A DNA stretch of 5,919 nucleotides from NCBI GenBank assembly GCA_003232595.1, contig QIIJ01000519.1, positions 1-5,919 of the forward strand, read 5' to 3'. The notes beneath the pieces are model-generated. The model ran no database searches. It worked only from the letters and a program-made list of their open reading frames with translations, and had not been told where the DNA came from. Below, in pieces: positions 1 through 5,486 of the stretch (the first letter of the stretch is position 1; every line of letters starts with the position of its first letter). The stretch is from Aurantimonadaceae bacterium (GTDB lineage Bacteria > Pseudomonadota > Alphaproteobacteria > Rhizobiales > Rhizobiaceae). The position numbers were made by a program, and so were the translations under genes.

Positions 1-272
1 TTGTACCGTCGCAGCCGTTTTTCAATGCGCTCGGCTGCAGCATCAAAGCTGGCTGTGGGGTCTTTTTCCCGGCCTGTTGCCTGCAACATCATGCCGGTAT
101 CCAGATTGACGAGGCATTCGGTCCGAAAACCACTATTGTGCTTTTCGATTGTCACGTGACCGTTAAATCCGCCATCAAAATATTTCGCAACTGCATCGCC
201 TATCCGGTCTTCGATACGTCCTCTGAGAGAATCGCCAATATCCATATGCAGTCCGGCTATGCGAAGGTTCAT
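1..272 (-). CDS. hpf: Ribosome hibernation promoting factor (HPF/RaiA family), N-terminal 90 residues, cut by window edge
   Basis: The reading frame opens with ATG at 272-270 and runs off the left edge after 90 full codons. The protein starts MNLRIAGLHMDIGDSL and continues with RIEDRIGDAVAKYFDGG, GHVTIEKHNSGF and an end reading FDAAAERIEKRLRRY. This is the layout of the S30AE (RaiA/HPF) domain: a first strand, a helix ending before the FDGG turn, a beta sheet, and a basic C-terminal helix. Family members bind the 30S subunit at the decoding centre and hold ribosomes as inactive 100S dimers or protected 70S particles in stationary phase. Whether this is the long form with a C-terminal dimerisation domain (usual in alphaproteobacteria) cannot be seen, because that part lies outside the window. 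The gene follows rpoN on the same strand after 235 nt. A good Shine-Dalgarno sequence supports the start. Confidence 0.93.
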   Translation of the reverse strand, partial: MNLRIAGLHMDIGDSLRGRIEDRIGDAVAKYFDGGFNGHVTIEKHNSGFRTECLVNLDTGMMLQATGREKDPTASFDAAAERIEKRLRRY

Positions 273-280
273 TTGCGTAT

Positions 281-287
281 CTTCCTT
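281..287 (-). promoter_or_regulatory. Ribosome binding site of hpf
   Basis: The minus strand reads AAGGAAG here, 8 nt before the ATG at 272-270. It fixes the start of hpf; a second in-frame ATG (residue 10) lies downstream without such a site. Confidence 0.7.
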
Positions 288-389
288 GTCATCGCTTCAT
301 AGGCACTTAACCTAACCTTATTTAAGGCGAGGCAGAAGCTTTTTCGGATTTTTTTGTTCGGGGCTGTTGATAGGTTCTCCGGCAAGACA

Positions 390-446
390 CTATTGTTGAA
401 GTATAGGTCCCAATTACCGTAAGCCGTCGCTATCTATTGTTCAAGT
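390..446. repeat. Near-perfect 13-nt direct repeat in the rpoN-hpf gap
   Basis: Positions 390-402 and 434-446 on the plus strand read CTATTGTT(G/C)AAGT, 12 of 13 identical, with starts 44 nt apart (about four helical turns). The copy at 434-446 lies inside the spacer and -10 region of the candidate hpf promoter. The arrangement suggests a pair of protein-binding sites or a duplicated promoter segment. Function is inference. Confidence 0.45.
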
Positions 447-459
447 GATGGTTTGTCAA
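431..459 (-). promoter_or_regulatory. Candidate sigma-70-type promoter for hpf
   Basis: The minus strand carries a perfect TTGACA at 459-454, in the context CTTGACA that is typical of alphaproteobacterial -35 elements. After 17 nt comes TAGATA (436-431), a poor -10 with only 3 of 6 matches to TATAAT. The site lies in the 235-nt gap between rpoN and hpf and would give an hpf leader of about 150 nt. A second possible -10, TATACT at 405-400, has no good -35. I saw no sigma-54 type GG-N10-GC promoter that I would trust in this gap. No clear intrinsic terminator follows rpoN, so read-through from rpoN is also possible. Confidence 0.4.
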
Positions 460-507
460 GCCCGATTTGTGAGTGTCTGATTCGAAACAGGCTCTGAGGA
501 TTCAACA

Positions 508-2073
508 TCATTTGATGCCGGCAAGAGCTTTCTTTTCACGCCGCCGCTGAACCGAAGAAGGAATGTGCAGGGCTTCTCGGTACTTTGCCACTGTGCGACG
601 CGCAATATCGATGCCTTCATCGCGTAAAATTGCCACAATTTTGTCATCCGACAAAACATTTTTCGCAATTTCATTGTCGATCATCTGACGAATTTTGTGG
701 CGGACTGATTCGGCTGAAAAGGCTTCATTGTCACCGATTGACTGAATCGCCGTGGTAAAAAAATACTTCAATTCAAATATGCCCCGACCAGTGAGCATAT
801 ATTTGTTGGAGGTAACCCGGCTAACCGTTGATTCATGCATACCAATGGCATCGGCAATGGTTCGCAGGTTTAACGGTCGCAGATAATGCACTCCGCGCAG
901 CAGAAACTCATCCTGGGTTCGAACAATTTCGGAAGCTACCTTGAGAATTGTCTGTGCCCGCTGATCGAGGCTCTTGTGCAGCCAGTTGGCGGTTTGCAGA
1001 CAGTCATTTAAAAATTCAATCTCGTGTTCACTGGAGGCGGATTTCGAGACTGTGGCAAAATAACTCTGATTGACCAGGATACGCGGCAGGGTTTCGGTGT
1101 TGAGCTCCACCTTCCAGCTTCCGTCATTGGCGAGGCTGACAATAACATCGGGAACAACCGGACGCATTGCACCGTGCTCAAACATTGTACCGGGTTTGGG
1201 GTCCAGCGCCTGAATTTCCTGCATCATATCGACGAGGTCATCACGATCAACGGCACAAATTTTGCCCAGTTCCACAAAATCACGCTGTGCCAGCAGATCA
1301 AGATTTTCTGTCAGGGCCTGCATTGCCGGATCAAGCCGGTCTTTTTCCGAAAGTTGAAGTCTTAAACATTCCGACAGATCACGGGCACATATTCCCACAG
1401 GTTCAAAGGTCTGGACCAGTTTCAGCGCCTCTTTTACCTGAGCAATATCCACACCCAGTCGTTTTGCGATACTTTGCAGATCGCCACGAACATAGCCGCT
1501 TTCATCCACATGGTCGAGAAGATCGCGTGCCACAAGCATCATTTGCGGTTCGGCGCCGGTTAAACTCAATTGCCCGGCAAGATGATCGCGCAATGTTATT
1601 TTATTGGCAACAAAGGTCTCAAGATTATAATCCTCGCTTGAGGCTGTGGAATAGCCCGGCATGCGGGACCATTGATCCGGGTCAGCCGTTGAACCGGCGA
1701 CAGGTTTCTGGACTAAAACCTGTTCACTGTCATCAGGAAATACATTTTCAAGGCTTGCATCGAACTTTTCAGAAATTGCTTCGGCACTGGTTTCAAGCGC
1801 GCTCGACATCCAGTCAGCCGATTCATTTTCGGCTGGTTCTGAGGAGGTGTTATCCACCAACACAGCCTCCGTTGACAGTGTTTCACGTCTTTCTGGGCTT
1901 TCAAGTGCGCTACCCTCAATCCGCTCAATTAAGGGATTACGCTCCAATTCCGCATCTACAAATGCTGCTAGTTCGAGATTGCTGAGCTGCAACAGTTTGA
2001 TCGACTGCATCAACTGCGGGGTCATCACCAGTCCCTGGGACTGCCTGATTTCCATACGCGGGGTGAGTGCCAT
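508..2073 (-). CDS. rpoN: RNA polymerase sigma-54 factor RpoN
   Basis: The 521-residue protein directs RNA polymerase to -24/-12 promoters and needs AAA+ enhancer-binding activators to open DNA. Region I is at residues 8-50, with the typical QSQGLVMTPQLMQSIKLLQL and NPLIE segments. An acidic linker (region II) spans about 51-150. The core-binding domain spans about 155-345. The C-terminal DNA-binding part contains a helix-turn-helix at about 404-426 (RTIADAIGMHESTVSRV) and the diagnostic RpoN box ARRTVAKYRE at 491-500. All expected parts are present. It is longer than the E. coli protein (477 residues), mostly in the acidic linker. The ATG at 2073-2071 puts region I at the very N-terminus, as expected. 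Its Shine-Dalgarno is weak (AGG at 2087-2085). It lies 152 nt after lptB with no visible terminator, so co-transcription with the lpt genes is plausible; I saw no convincing promoter in that gap. Confidence 0.97.
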   Translation of the reverse strand: MALTPRMEIRQSQGLVMTPQLMQSIKLLQLSNLELAAFVDAELERNPLIERIEGSALESPERRETLSTEAVLVDNTSSEPAENESADWMSSALETSAEAISEKFDASLENVFPDDSEQVLVQKPVAGSTADPDQWSRMPGYSTASSEDYNLETFVANKITLRDHLAGQLSLTGAEPQMMLVARDLLDHVDESGYVRGDLQSIAKRLGVDIAQVKEALKLVQTFEPVGICARDLSECLRLQLSEKDRLDPAMQALTENLDLLAQRDFVELGKICAVDRDDLVDMMQEIQALDPKPGTMFEHGAMRPVVPDVIVSLANDGSWKVELNTETLPRILVNQSYFATVSKSASSEHEIEFLNDCLQTANWLHKSLDQRAQTILKVASEIVRTQDEFLLRGVHYLRPLNLRTIADAIGMHESTVSRVTSNKYMLTGRGIFELKYFFTTAIQSIGDNEAFSAESVRHKIRQMIDNEIAKNVLSDDKIVAILRDEGIDIARRTVAKYREALHIPSSVQRRREKKALAGIK

Positions 2074-2225
2074 CGTCGAAACTGCCTAACCATTTACAAT
2101 TCGGCAAATTCACACAAAATCGCAAAACGCCGAAAGTCTACTCTAACAAGCCTGACCCGGATTCACCAGTATGGCGAAAACGCGATCGAAGTTTGCCCTA
2201 CTGCAGAAATAACAGCAACAATTGA

Positions 2226-3125
2226 TCAAAGGGTAAACTGATCACCAAGATAGAGGCGGCGAACATCGACATTGTTAACAATGTCTTGCGGCTTACCATG
2301 GGTCAGTACATGGCCGGCGGCGAGAATATAAGCCCGGTCAATCAGACCAAGGGTCTCGCGTACATTGTGATCTGTGATCAAAACGCCGATCCCGCGGCGG
2401 GTAAGGTGGCGCACAAGCTCCTGAATATCACCAACCGCGATGGGGTCGATGCCGGCAAAAGGCTCATCCAATAGCATAAAGGCAGGTTTGGAAGCCAGTG
2501 AGCGGGCAATCTCGCAGCGACGCCGCTCGCCGCCGGAAAGGGCAATTGCCGGAGATTTACGCAAATGCGAAATCTTGAATTCCTCAAGCAGTTCATCAAG
2601 CTGGCGCTTACGCTCCTTGCGGTCGGGTTCAACCACCTCAAGCACAGCGCGGATATTTTCTTCGACCGACAACCCGCGGAATATCGATGCCTCCTGCGGA
2701 AGATAACCGATGCCAAGCCTGGCACGCCGGTACATCGGCATCTGGGTTATGTCGTGCCCGTCGAGAATGATTTCCCCTTCATCGGGCGGTACAAGCCCTG
2801 TAATCATATAAAAACAGGTGGTTTTCCCGGCACCATTGGGCCCGAGCAGCCCGACACTTTCGCCGCGCCTGACTCCAAGGCTGACGCCATCAACCACCGC
2901 GCGGCGCTTGTAGGATTTTTTTAGCCCGCGCACCAGTAACACGCCTTCACGAGATCCCGGCTCACTGGATCGGGAATCCGGGGTCTGTTGTTCATTTGTG
3001 ATGTCAACCGATTCCTGCCAGGCAGCAGGTTTGTTCAACTGTTCCGGTACTTCCGATCTGTTTTCATCATCGTAAATGGAGGTTGGCAATGAGCTATCCA
3101 TAATAAATATCTGCAGCAGATTCAT
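2226..3125 (-). CDS. lptB: LPS export ABC transporter ATP-binding protein LptB
   Basis: This is the ATPase that powers extraction of lipopolysaccharide from the inner membrane as the LptB2FG complex, on the cytoplasmic face. All nucleotide-binding motifs are visible: Walker A GPNGAGKT (95-102), Q-loop Q144 in GYLPQEASIFRGL, signature LSGGERRR (196-203), Walker B AFMLLDE (215-221) and the switch histidine in ITDHNVRETLGL (H253). SGGERRR and FYMITGLV are characteristic of LptB rather than of other ABC ATPases. At 299 residues it is longer than E. coli LptB (241). The excess is a polar, Glu/Ser-rich N-terminal arm of about 60 residues before VLLVRGLKKSYKRR. The start is uncertain: neither ATG 3125-3123 nor the in-frame ATG at 3101-3099 (residue 9) has a clear Shine-Dalgarno. 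It follows lptA by 54 nt and should be in the same transcript. Confidence 0.95.
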   Translation of the reverse strand: MNLLQIFIMDSSLPTSIYDDENRSEVPEQLNKPAAWQESVDITNEQQTPDSRSSEPGSREGVLLVRGLKKSYKRRAVVDGVSLGVRRGESVGLLGPNGAGKTTCFYMITGLVPPDEGEIILDGHDITQMPMYRRARLGIGYLPQEASIFRGLSVEENIRAVLEVVEPDRKERKRQLDELLEEFKISHLRKSPAIALSGGERRRCEIARSLASKPAFMLLDEPFAGIDPIAVGDIQELVRHLTRRGIGVLITDHNVRETLGLIDRAYILAAGHVLTHGKPQDIVNNVDVRRLYLGDQFTL

Positions 3126-3179
3126 TATTGGTCAAAGCGGTTAAAATTTCTGCCAACAGGGCGGTTTCTGCAAATATGA

Positions 3180-3764
3180 TCAATTGGTCGTGGCCGATCC
3201 GGGTTCAAACAACATCTTGACCCGACCCGCCTTCTTGCCGCAATTGCTGTCCATCCGGGCAATGCCTGTTTTCAGATTGGCCCTGAACCGGCATCCGGTC
3301 ATGATGTTTTTACCCTGGGTCAGAACCACATTGCCAATCAGTTCCACATCTTCGGTTTTCATGTTGAAAGACCCTTTGTCACTGGTGGCCTCGTTATCTT
3401 CAGAACGAACATAGACCGTGCCGCTGACTTCAAGCCGTTTGATGGAATTGTTCTGGACCTTCTTGCTCTTGTCACCTTTGGTATAAAACACTTTGAGTTC
3501 ATCCGCTTTGAGCAGAGATTTACCCTGCACCACTTTGACATTGCCGGTAAAAATCGCCATTGCCTGCTTGTCAATGACCTTCAACTTGTCGGCCTCAATC
3601 TGAATAGGAGACTTGTCGCCGGATCTAAATCCTGAAAATGCACCAACGCTTTGAGCTTGTGCGCCATACACAGCTATCAGGCTGAGTACCAGAACAACAA
3701 TGCCTGTGCCTTGAAATAAACCTTTTGAGGTTGTCGTGAACTGTCGAACTATATTACCGGGCAT
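3180..3764 (-). CDS. lptA: LPS transport periplasmic protein LptA (OstA-like)
   Basis: This 194-residue protein would form the soluble beta-jellyroll bridge that carries lipopolysaccharide through the periplasm between LptC and LptD. A signal peptide is visible: a basic start, a hydrophobic core at about 21-34 (GIVVLVLSLIAVYG) and a likely signal-peptidase site after AQA at 35-37. The OstA/LptA_N domain spans about 53-170. It opens with PIQIEADKLKVIDKQ and IFTGNVKVVQG, and the repeating pattern returns in GTVYVRSEDNEATSDKG and VELIGNVVLTQGKN. The length is close to E. coli LptA (185). The ATG at 3764-3762 is preceded only by a weak GGA (3776-3774). Translation may depend on coupling to lptC, which ends 27 nt upstream. 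Sequence between LptA proteins is poorly conserved, so the assignment leans on fold pattern and position between lptC and lptB. Confidence 0.92.
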   Translation of the reverse strand: MPGNIVRQFTTTSKGLFQGTGIVVLVLSLIAVYGAQAQSVGAFSGFRSGDKSPIQIEADKLKVIDKQAMAIFTGNVKVVQGKSLLKADELKVFYTKGDKSKKVQNNSIKRLEVSGTVYVRSEDNEATSDKGSFNMKTEDVELIGNVVLTQGKNIMTGCRFRANLKTGIARMDSNCGKKAGRVKMLFEPGSATTN

Positions 3765-3791
3765 TGGGAATTATCCGTTCAAAAAATACTG

Positions 3792-4496
3792 CTATTCTGA
3801 ATCTGCAGCAGGTTGAATTGTCATTCGAACCCGTTTGTTAAAAACGACAGTATCACCGCTGTCTATAACCTCCAGCCCGTCTGCTGATATGGTTGAGGTG
3901 GTCGTTGTGACATTGACCGGATCCTTGCTGACAAGCTTACCCGATTTAAGATTTATCTCGGCTGAATCAAGCTTGATGACGGTGCCATCCTTTCGGTTGA
4001 TGACAATGTCTTTGTCAAGGCTGAGCCACTCTTTTGCAGAATTGTAGGTTCCTGAATTTGCATCTATATCGGCAAAATCGCCCTCGCCTGCAGGCAACAT
4101 CGCATCGATGAGTTCAAGCAAAACGATATCGGGTTTTTTCAAATCCTGTACAGCTCTTTTGGCATTGAGATCGTAGGGCTGGTTACTGGCATTGTACCCC
4201 TTTACCCGCGGTGCTTCCATGATGAGTTTGCCGTCCTTTATGCCGGAGTTTTCGGCACTGAACTGCTCTGCCGGACTTGTTTTGAAATAGGACAGACCAA
4301 CAAACCATACGACAAGGCCAACCGCCAGTACCGGCAGGGCAGCTTTGAGGCATCTGACCATTACTGAATGCAGGCGCGCGTGACGAAACTGACTGTCGTG
4401 ACGCTGATTTGCGGTAGGTGCATTTTCCGGATACAATCCGGCTTCATTCTGGCCGGCTTCATTCTGGCCTGAATTTTCTGCTACATATATGGACAC
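3792..4496 (-). CDS. lptC: LPS export protein LptC, inner-membrane anchored
   Basis: This 234-residue protein receives lipopolysaccharide from LptB2FG and hands it to LptA. A cytoplasmic arm covers residues 1-47 and includes a basic stretch, RHARLHSVMVRCLKAA, before the membrane. One transmembrane helix lies at about 51-70 (ALPVLAVGLVVWFVGLSYF). A periplasmic LptC/OstA-like domain follows from about 85, with the usual short elements such as IMEAPRVKGYNASNQPYDLNA and YNSAKEWLSLDKDI. It is longer than E. coli LptC (191), mainly in the N-terminal arm, which resembles rhizobial LptC proteins. The start is GTG at 4496-4494, chosen because GGGGG lies 5 nt upstream. The arm contains two identical pentapeptides (GQNEA, residues 10-19) made by a tandem DNA repeat. 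The stop is 27 nt before lptA. Confidence 0.92.
   Translation of the reverse strand: MSIYVAENSGQNEAGQNEAGLYPENAPTANQRHDSQFRHARLHSVMVRCLKAALPVLAVGLVVWFVGLSYFKTSPAEQFSAENSGIKDGKLIMEAPRVKGYNASNQPYDLNAKRAVQDLKKPDIVLLELIDAMLPAGEGDFADIDANSGTYNSAKEWLSLDKDIVINRKDGTVIKLDSAEINLKSGKLVSKDPVNVTTTTSTISADGLEVIDSGDTVVFNKRVRMTIQPAADSE
4438..4467 (-). repeat. Perfect 15-bp tandem duplication inside lptC
   Basis: The unit CCGGCTTCATTCTGG (plus strand) occurs twice without a gap, at 4438-4452 and 4453-4467. Being 15 bp, it keeps the frame and encodes a repeated GQNEA-type pentapeptide in the cytoplasmic arm of LptC. It looks like a recent slippage event and a site of copy-number variation between strains. Confidence 0.85.
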
Positions 4497-4501
4497 ATCT
4501 A

Positions 4502-4506
4502 CCCCC
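4502..4506 (-). promoter_or_regulatory. Ribosome binding site of lptC, next to overlapping ATG/GTG
   Basis: The minus strand reads GGGGGTAGATGTG. The G-run is 5 nt before the in-frame GTG (4496-4494). It is only 3 nt before an out-of-frame ATG (4498-4496) that stops after five codons (MCPYM). The spacing favours the GTG. Confidence 0.5.
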
Positions 4507-4527
4507 GGTTATTCTCACGGCATTTTA

Positions 4528-4540
4528 GACCGAACCGGTC
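4528..4540 (-). other. Short perfect inverted repeat upstream of lptC
   Basis: GACCG-aac-CGGTC forms a 5-bp stem with a 3-nt loop. On the minus strand it is followed at once by TAAAAT (4527-4522), which resembles a -10 element (5 of 6). I could not match a good -35 at 16-18 nt, so this is either an operator-like palindrome by a weak promoter or chance. Confidence 0.25.
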
Positions 4541-4592
4541 CGTTTCCTATTAACCTGCCATCAAAATAAGCCAGTTCCCCCTGTAATTTTGA

Positions 4593-4608
4593 ACCACTGT
4601 TTTGTGGT
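4593..4608 (-). other. Small stem-loop in the rnd-lptC gap
   Basis: ACCAC and GTGGT pair around a 6-nt loop (5 bp). No T-run follows directly on the minus strand, so it is not a standard terminator. It is recorded because the 176-nt gap holds three such inverted repeats and no gene. Confidence 0.25.
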
Positions 4609-4627
4609 GATATTGCGACGGCTTTCC

Positions 4628-4667
4628 AAAAAGGGTCCGCAGGATCATTCTTATGAACCAGCCCTTT
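4628..4667 (-). terminator. Possible weak intrinsic terminator or attenuator after rnd
   Basis: Five nt after the rnd stop the minus-strand transcript can fold into a two-part hairpin. The outer stem is AAAGGG (4667-4662) with CCCTTT (4635-4630). The inner stem is GGTTCAT with ATGATCC (one mismatch) around a 4-nt loop. The 3' side ends in five T residues (4632-4628). The internal loop is unequal (2 against 6 nt) and the stem is poor in G+C, so it would be a leaky terminator at best. It could set the ratio of rnd to lptC expression. Confidence 0.35.
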
Positions 4668-4672
4668 AGTTT

Positions 4673-5287
4673 CTACGAATGGGCAAAAATGTCAATTTCC
4701 GGCCAGCCGGCAAGGTCAAGCCGGGCACGCACGGGCAAAAAATCAAAACAGGCACGGGCAATTTCGCTCCGTTCTTCCCGCTCAAGACGGATATCAAGCT
4801 GCTTTTGCAGGCGGTGAAGATAAAGCACGTCAGACGCGGCATAGGAAAGTTGGGCAGAAGACAATTCTTCTGCTGCCCAGTCCGAGCTTTGCTGCTGCTT
4901 GGACAAATCAACGCCAAGTAGTTCTCTGGTCAAATCCTTTAACCCGTGGCGGTCGGTATAGGTACGGGTCAACCGCGAGGCAATCTTGGTGCAATAGACC
5001 GGCCCGACCAGAACACCAAATGCATGAAATAGCACGGCAATATCAAAACGGCCAAAATGAAACAGCTTTTCCTTGCTGCTGTCGCCAAGCAGGGCTTCCA
5101 GATTGGGTGCGTTTTTTTGTCCTTTGGCAATCTGCACCACATCGGCGCTGCCGTCACCTGGCGATAATTGAACCACACACAAACGATCGCGATGGGGATG
5201 GAGGCCAAGGGTTTCAGTATCAATCGCCACAGAGCCCGGATAATTGGAGAGATCAGGCAAATCGCCCTGATGAAGCCGGATTGTCAC
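4673..5287 (-). CDS. rnd: Ribonuclease D, short DEDDy 3'-5' exonuclease
   Basis: This 204-residue enzyme would trim RNA from the 3' end, for example tRNA precursors, in the cytoplasm. All metal-binding residues of the DEDDy class are visible: D23 and E25 in AIDTETLG (Exo I), D82 in HFGRFDIAVL (Exo II), and Y149 with D153 in SYAASDVLYLHRL (Exo III). The segment ASRLTRTYTDRHGLKDL is typical of the RNase D/WRN exonuclease fold. It has no HRDC domains, whereas E. coli RNase D (375 residues) has two; short forms are usual in alphaproteobacteria. The start is GTG (5287-5285) with AGGA 6 nt upstream (5297-5294). The stop is TAG at 4675-4673. It lies at the head of the lpt-rpoN-hpf gene row. Its link to lipopolysaccharide export is positional only, and the activity on tRNA is family knowledge. 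Confidence 0.93.
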   Translation of the reverse strand: MTIRLHQGDLPDLSNYPGSVAIDTETLGLHPHRDRLCVVQLSPGDGSADVVQIAKGQKNAPNLEALLGDSSKEKLFHFGRFDIAVLFHAFGVLVGPVYCTKIASRLTRTYTDRHGLKDLTRELLGVDLSKQQQSSDWAAEELSSAQLSYAASDVLYLHRLQKQLDIRLEREERSEIARACFDFLPVRARLDLAGWPEIDIFAHS

Positions 5288-5293
5288 ACTGTT

Positions 5294-5297
5294 TCCT
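5294..5297 (-). promoter_or_regulatory. Ribosome binding site of rnd
   Basis: The minus strand reads AAAGGAAACAGTGTG. The AGGA core is 6 nt before the GTG codon, which supports GTG as the true start. Confidence 0.65.
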
Positions 5298-5381
5298 TTG
5301 ATGGTGATTGATATTTTTCGGTTAAGCCAGCTAAGGGCTGTGAATGTTAATATTCCGCTAAACTGTTACCACCCTAATCAC

Positions 5382-5404
5382 CTGTGCAACAACGCACTGT
5401 GCAA
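5382..5404. repeat. Pair of CTGTGCAA direct repeats between rnd and the plus-strand gene
   Basis: CTGTGCAA occurs at 5382-5389 and 5397-5404, 15 nt from start to start. A looser GCACGCAA follows at 5409-5416. The second copy overlaps a small palindrome, GCACTGTGC (5394-5402). The position in a divergent intergenic region suggests a regulator site, but nothing in the sequence identifies the regulator. Confidence 0.35.
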
Positions 5405-5419
5405 TAAGGCACGCAACCT

Positions 5420-5449
5420 TCGACCGTAATTTGATAATATAACCATAAT
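5420..5449 (+). promoter_or_regulatory. Candidate promoter of the peptidoglycan-binding-domain gene
   Basis: TCGACC (5420-5425) and CATAAT (5444-5449) are separated by 18 nt. The -10 matches five of six consensus bases; the -35 is weak. Transcription would start near 5456, about 30 nt before the ATG. The surrounding A+T-rich stretch also allows other -10 choices, such as TATAAC at 5438-5443. Confidence 0.35.
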
Positions 5450-5451
5450 AT
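5434..5451 (+). repeat. ATAATAT direct repeat in the promoter region
   Basis: ATAATAT occurs at 5434-5440 and 5445-5451 with AACC between, an 11-nt period close to one helical turn. It overlaps the candidate -10 of the plus-strand gene, so it may be an operator half-site pair or just an A+T-rich promoter core. Confidence 0.3.
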
Positions 5452-5474
5452 GGGGCTGAACCAAGTGTAATATC

Positions 5475-5479
5475 AGGAG
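5475..5479 (+). promoter_or_regulatory. Ribosome binding site of the peptidoglycan-binding-domain gene
   Basis: AGGAG lies 7 nt before the ATG at 5487. It is the strongest ribosome binding site in the window and fixes the start of a gene that has no stop within view. Confidence 0.8.
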
Positions 5480-5486
5480 CAGCACA

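Noticed and set aside
316..327. CCTTA-TT-TAAGG inverted repeat before hpf
   Set aside because: A loop of 2 nt is too small for a stable hairpin and the stem is A+T-rich. No T-run follows on the minus strand, so I do not call a terminator of rpoN.
1167..1985. Long plus-strand open frame (272 codons) opposite rpoN
   Set aside because: It is entirely antisense to the RpoN frame, whose motifs are all intact. The translated product has no recognisable domain, has a shadow-like composition rich in H, R, P and Q, and lacks a ribosome binding site.
2074..2225. Gap between lptB and rpoN searched for a promoter, terminator or small gene
   Set aside because: Only a CGATCG palindrome and 4-bp pairings were seen. 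There is no convincing -35/-10 pair, no hairpin with a T-run, and no small frame with a ribosome binding site.
2565..2924. Plus-strand open frame opposite lptB
   Set aside because: It overlaps the LptB ATPase motifs on the other strand and encodes nothing recognisable.
4556..4578. GGAAC-N18-GGTT on the minus strand, resembling an EcfG (general stress) promoter
   Set aside because: The known EcfG pattern is GGAAC with 16-17 nt and then CGTT. Here both spacing and the second box are off.
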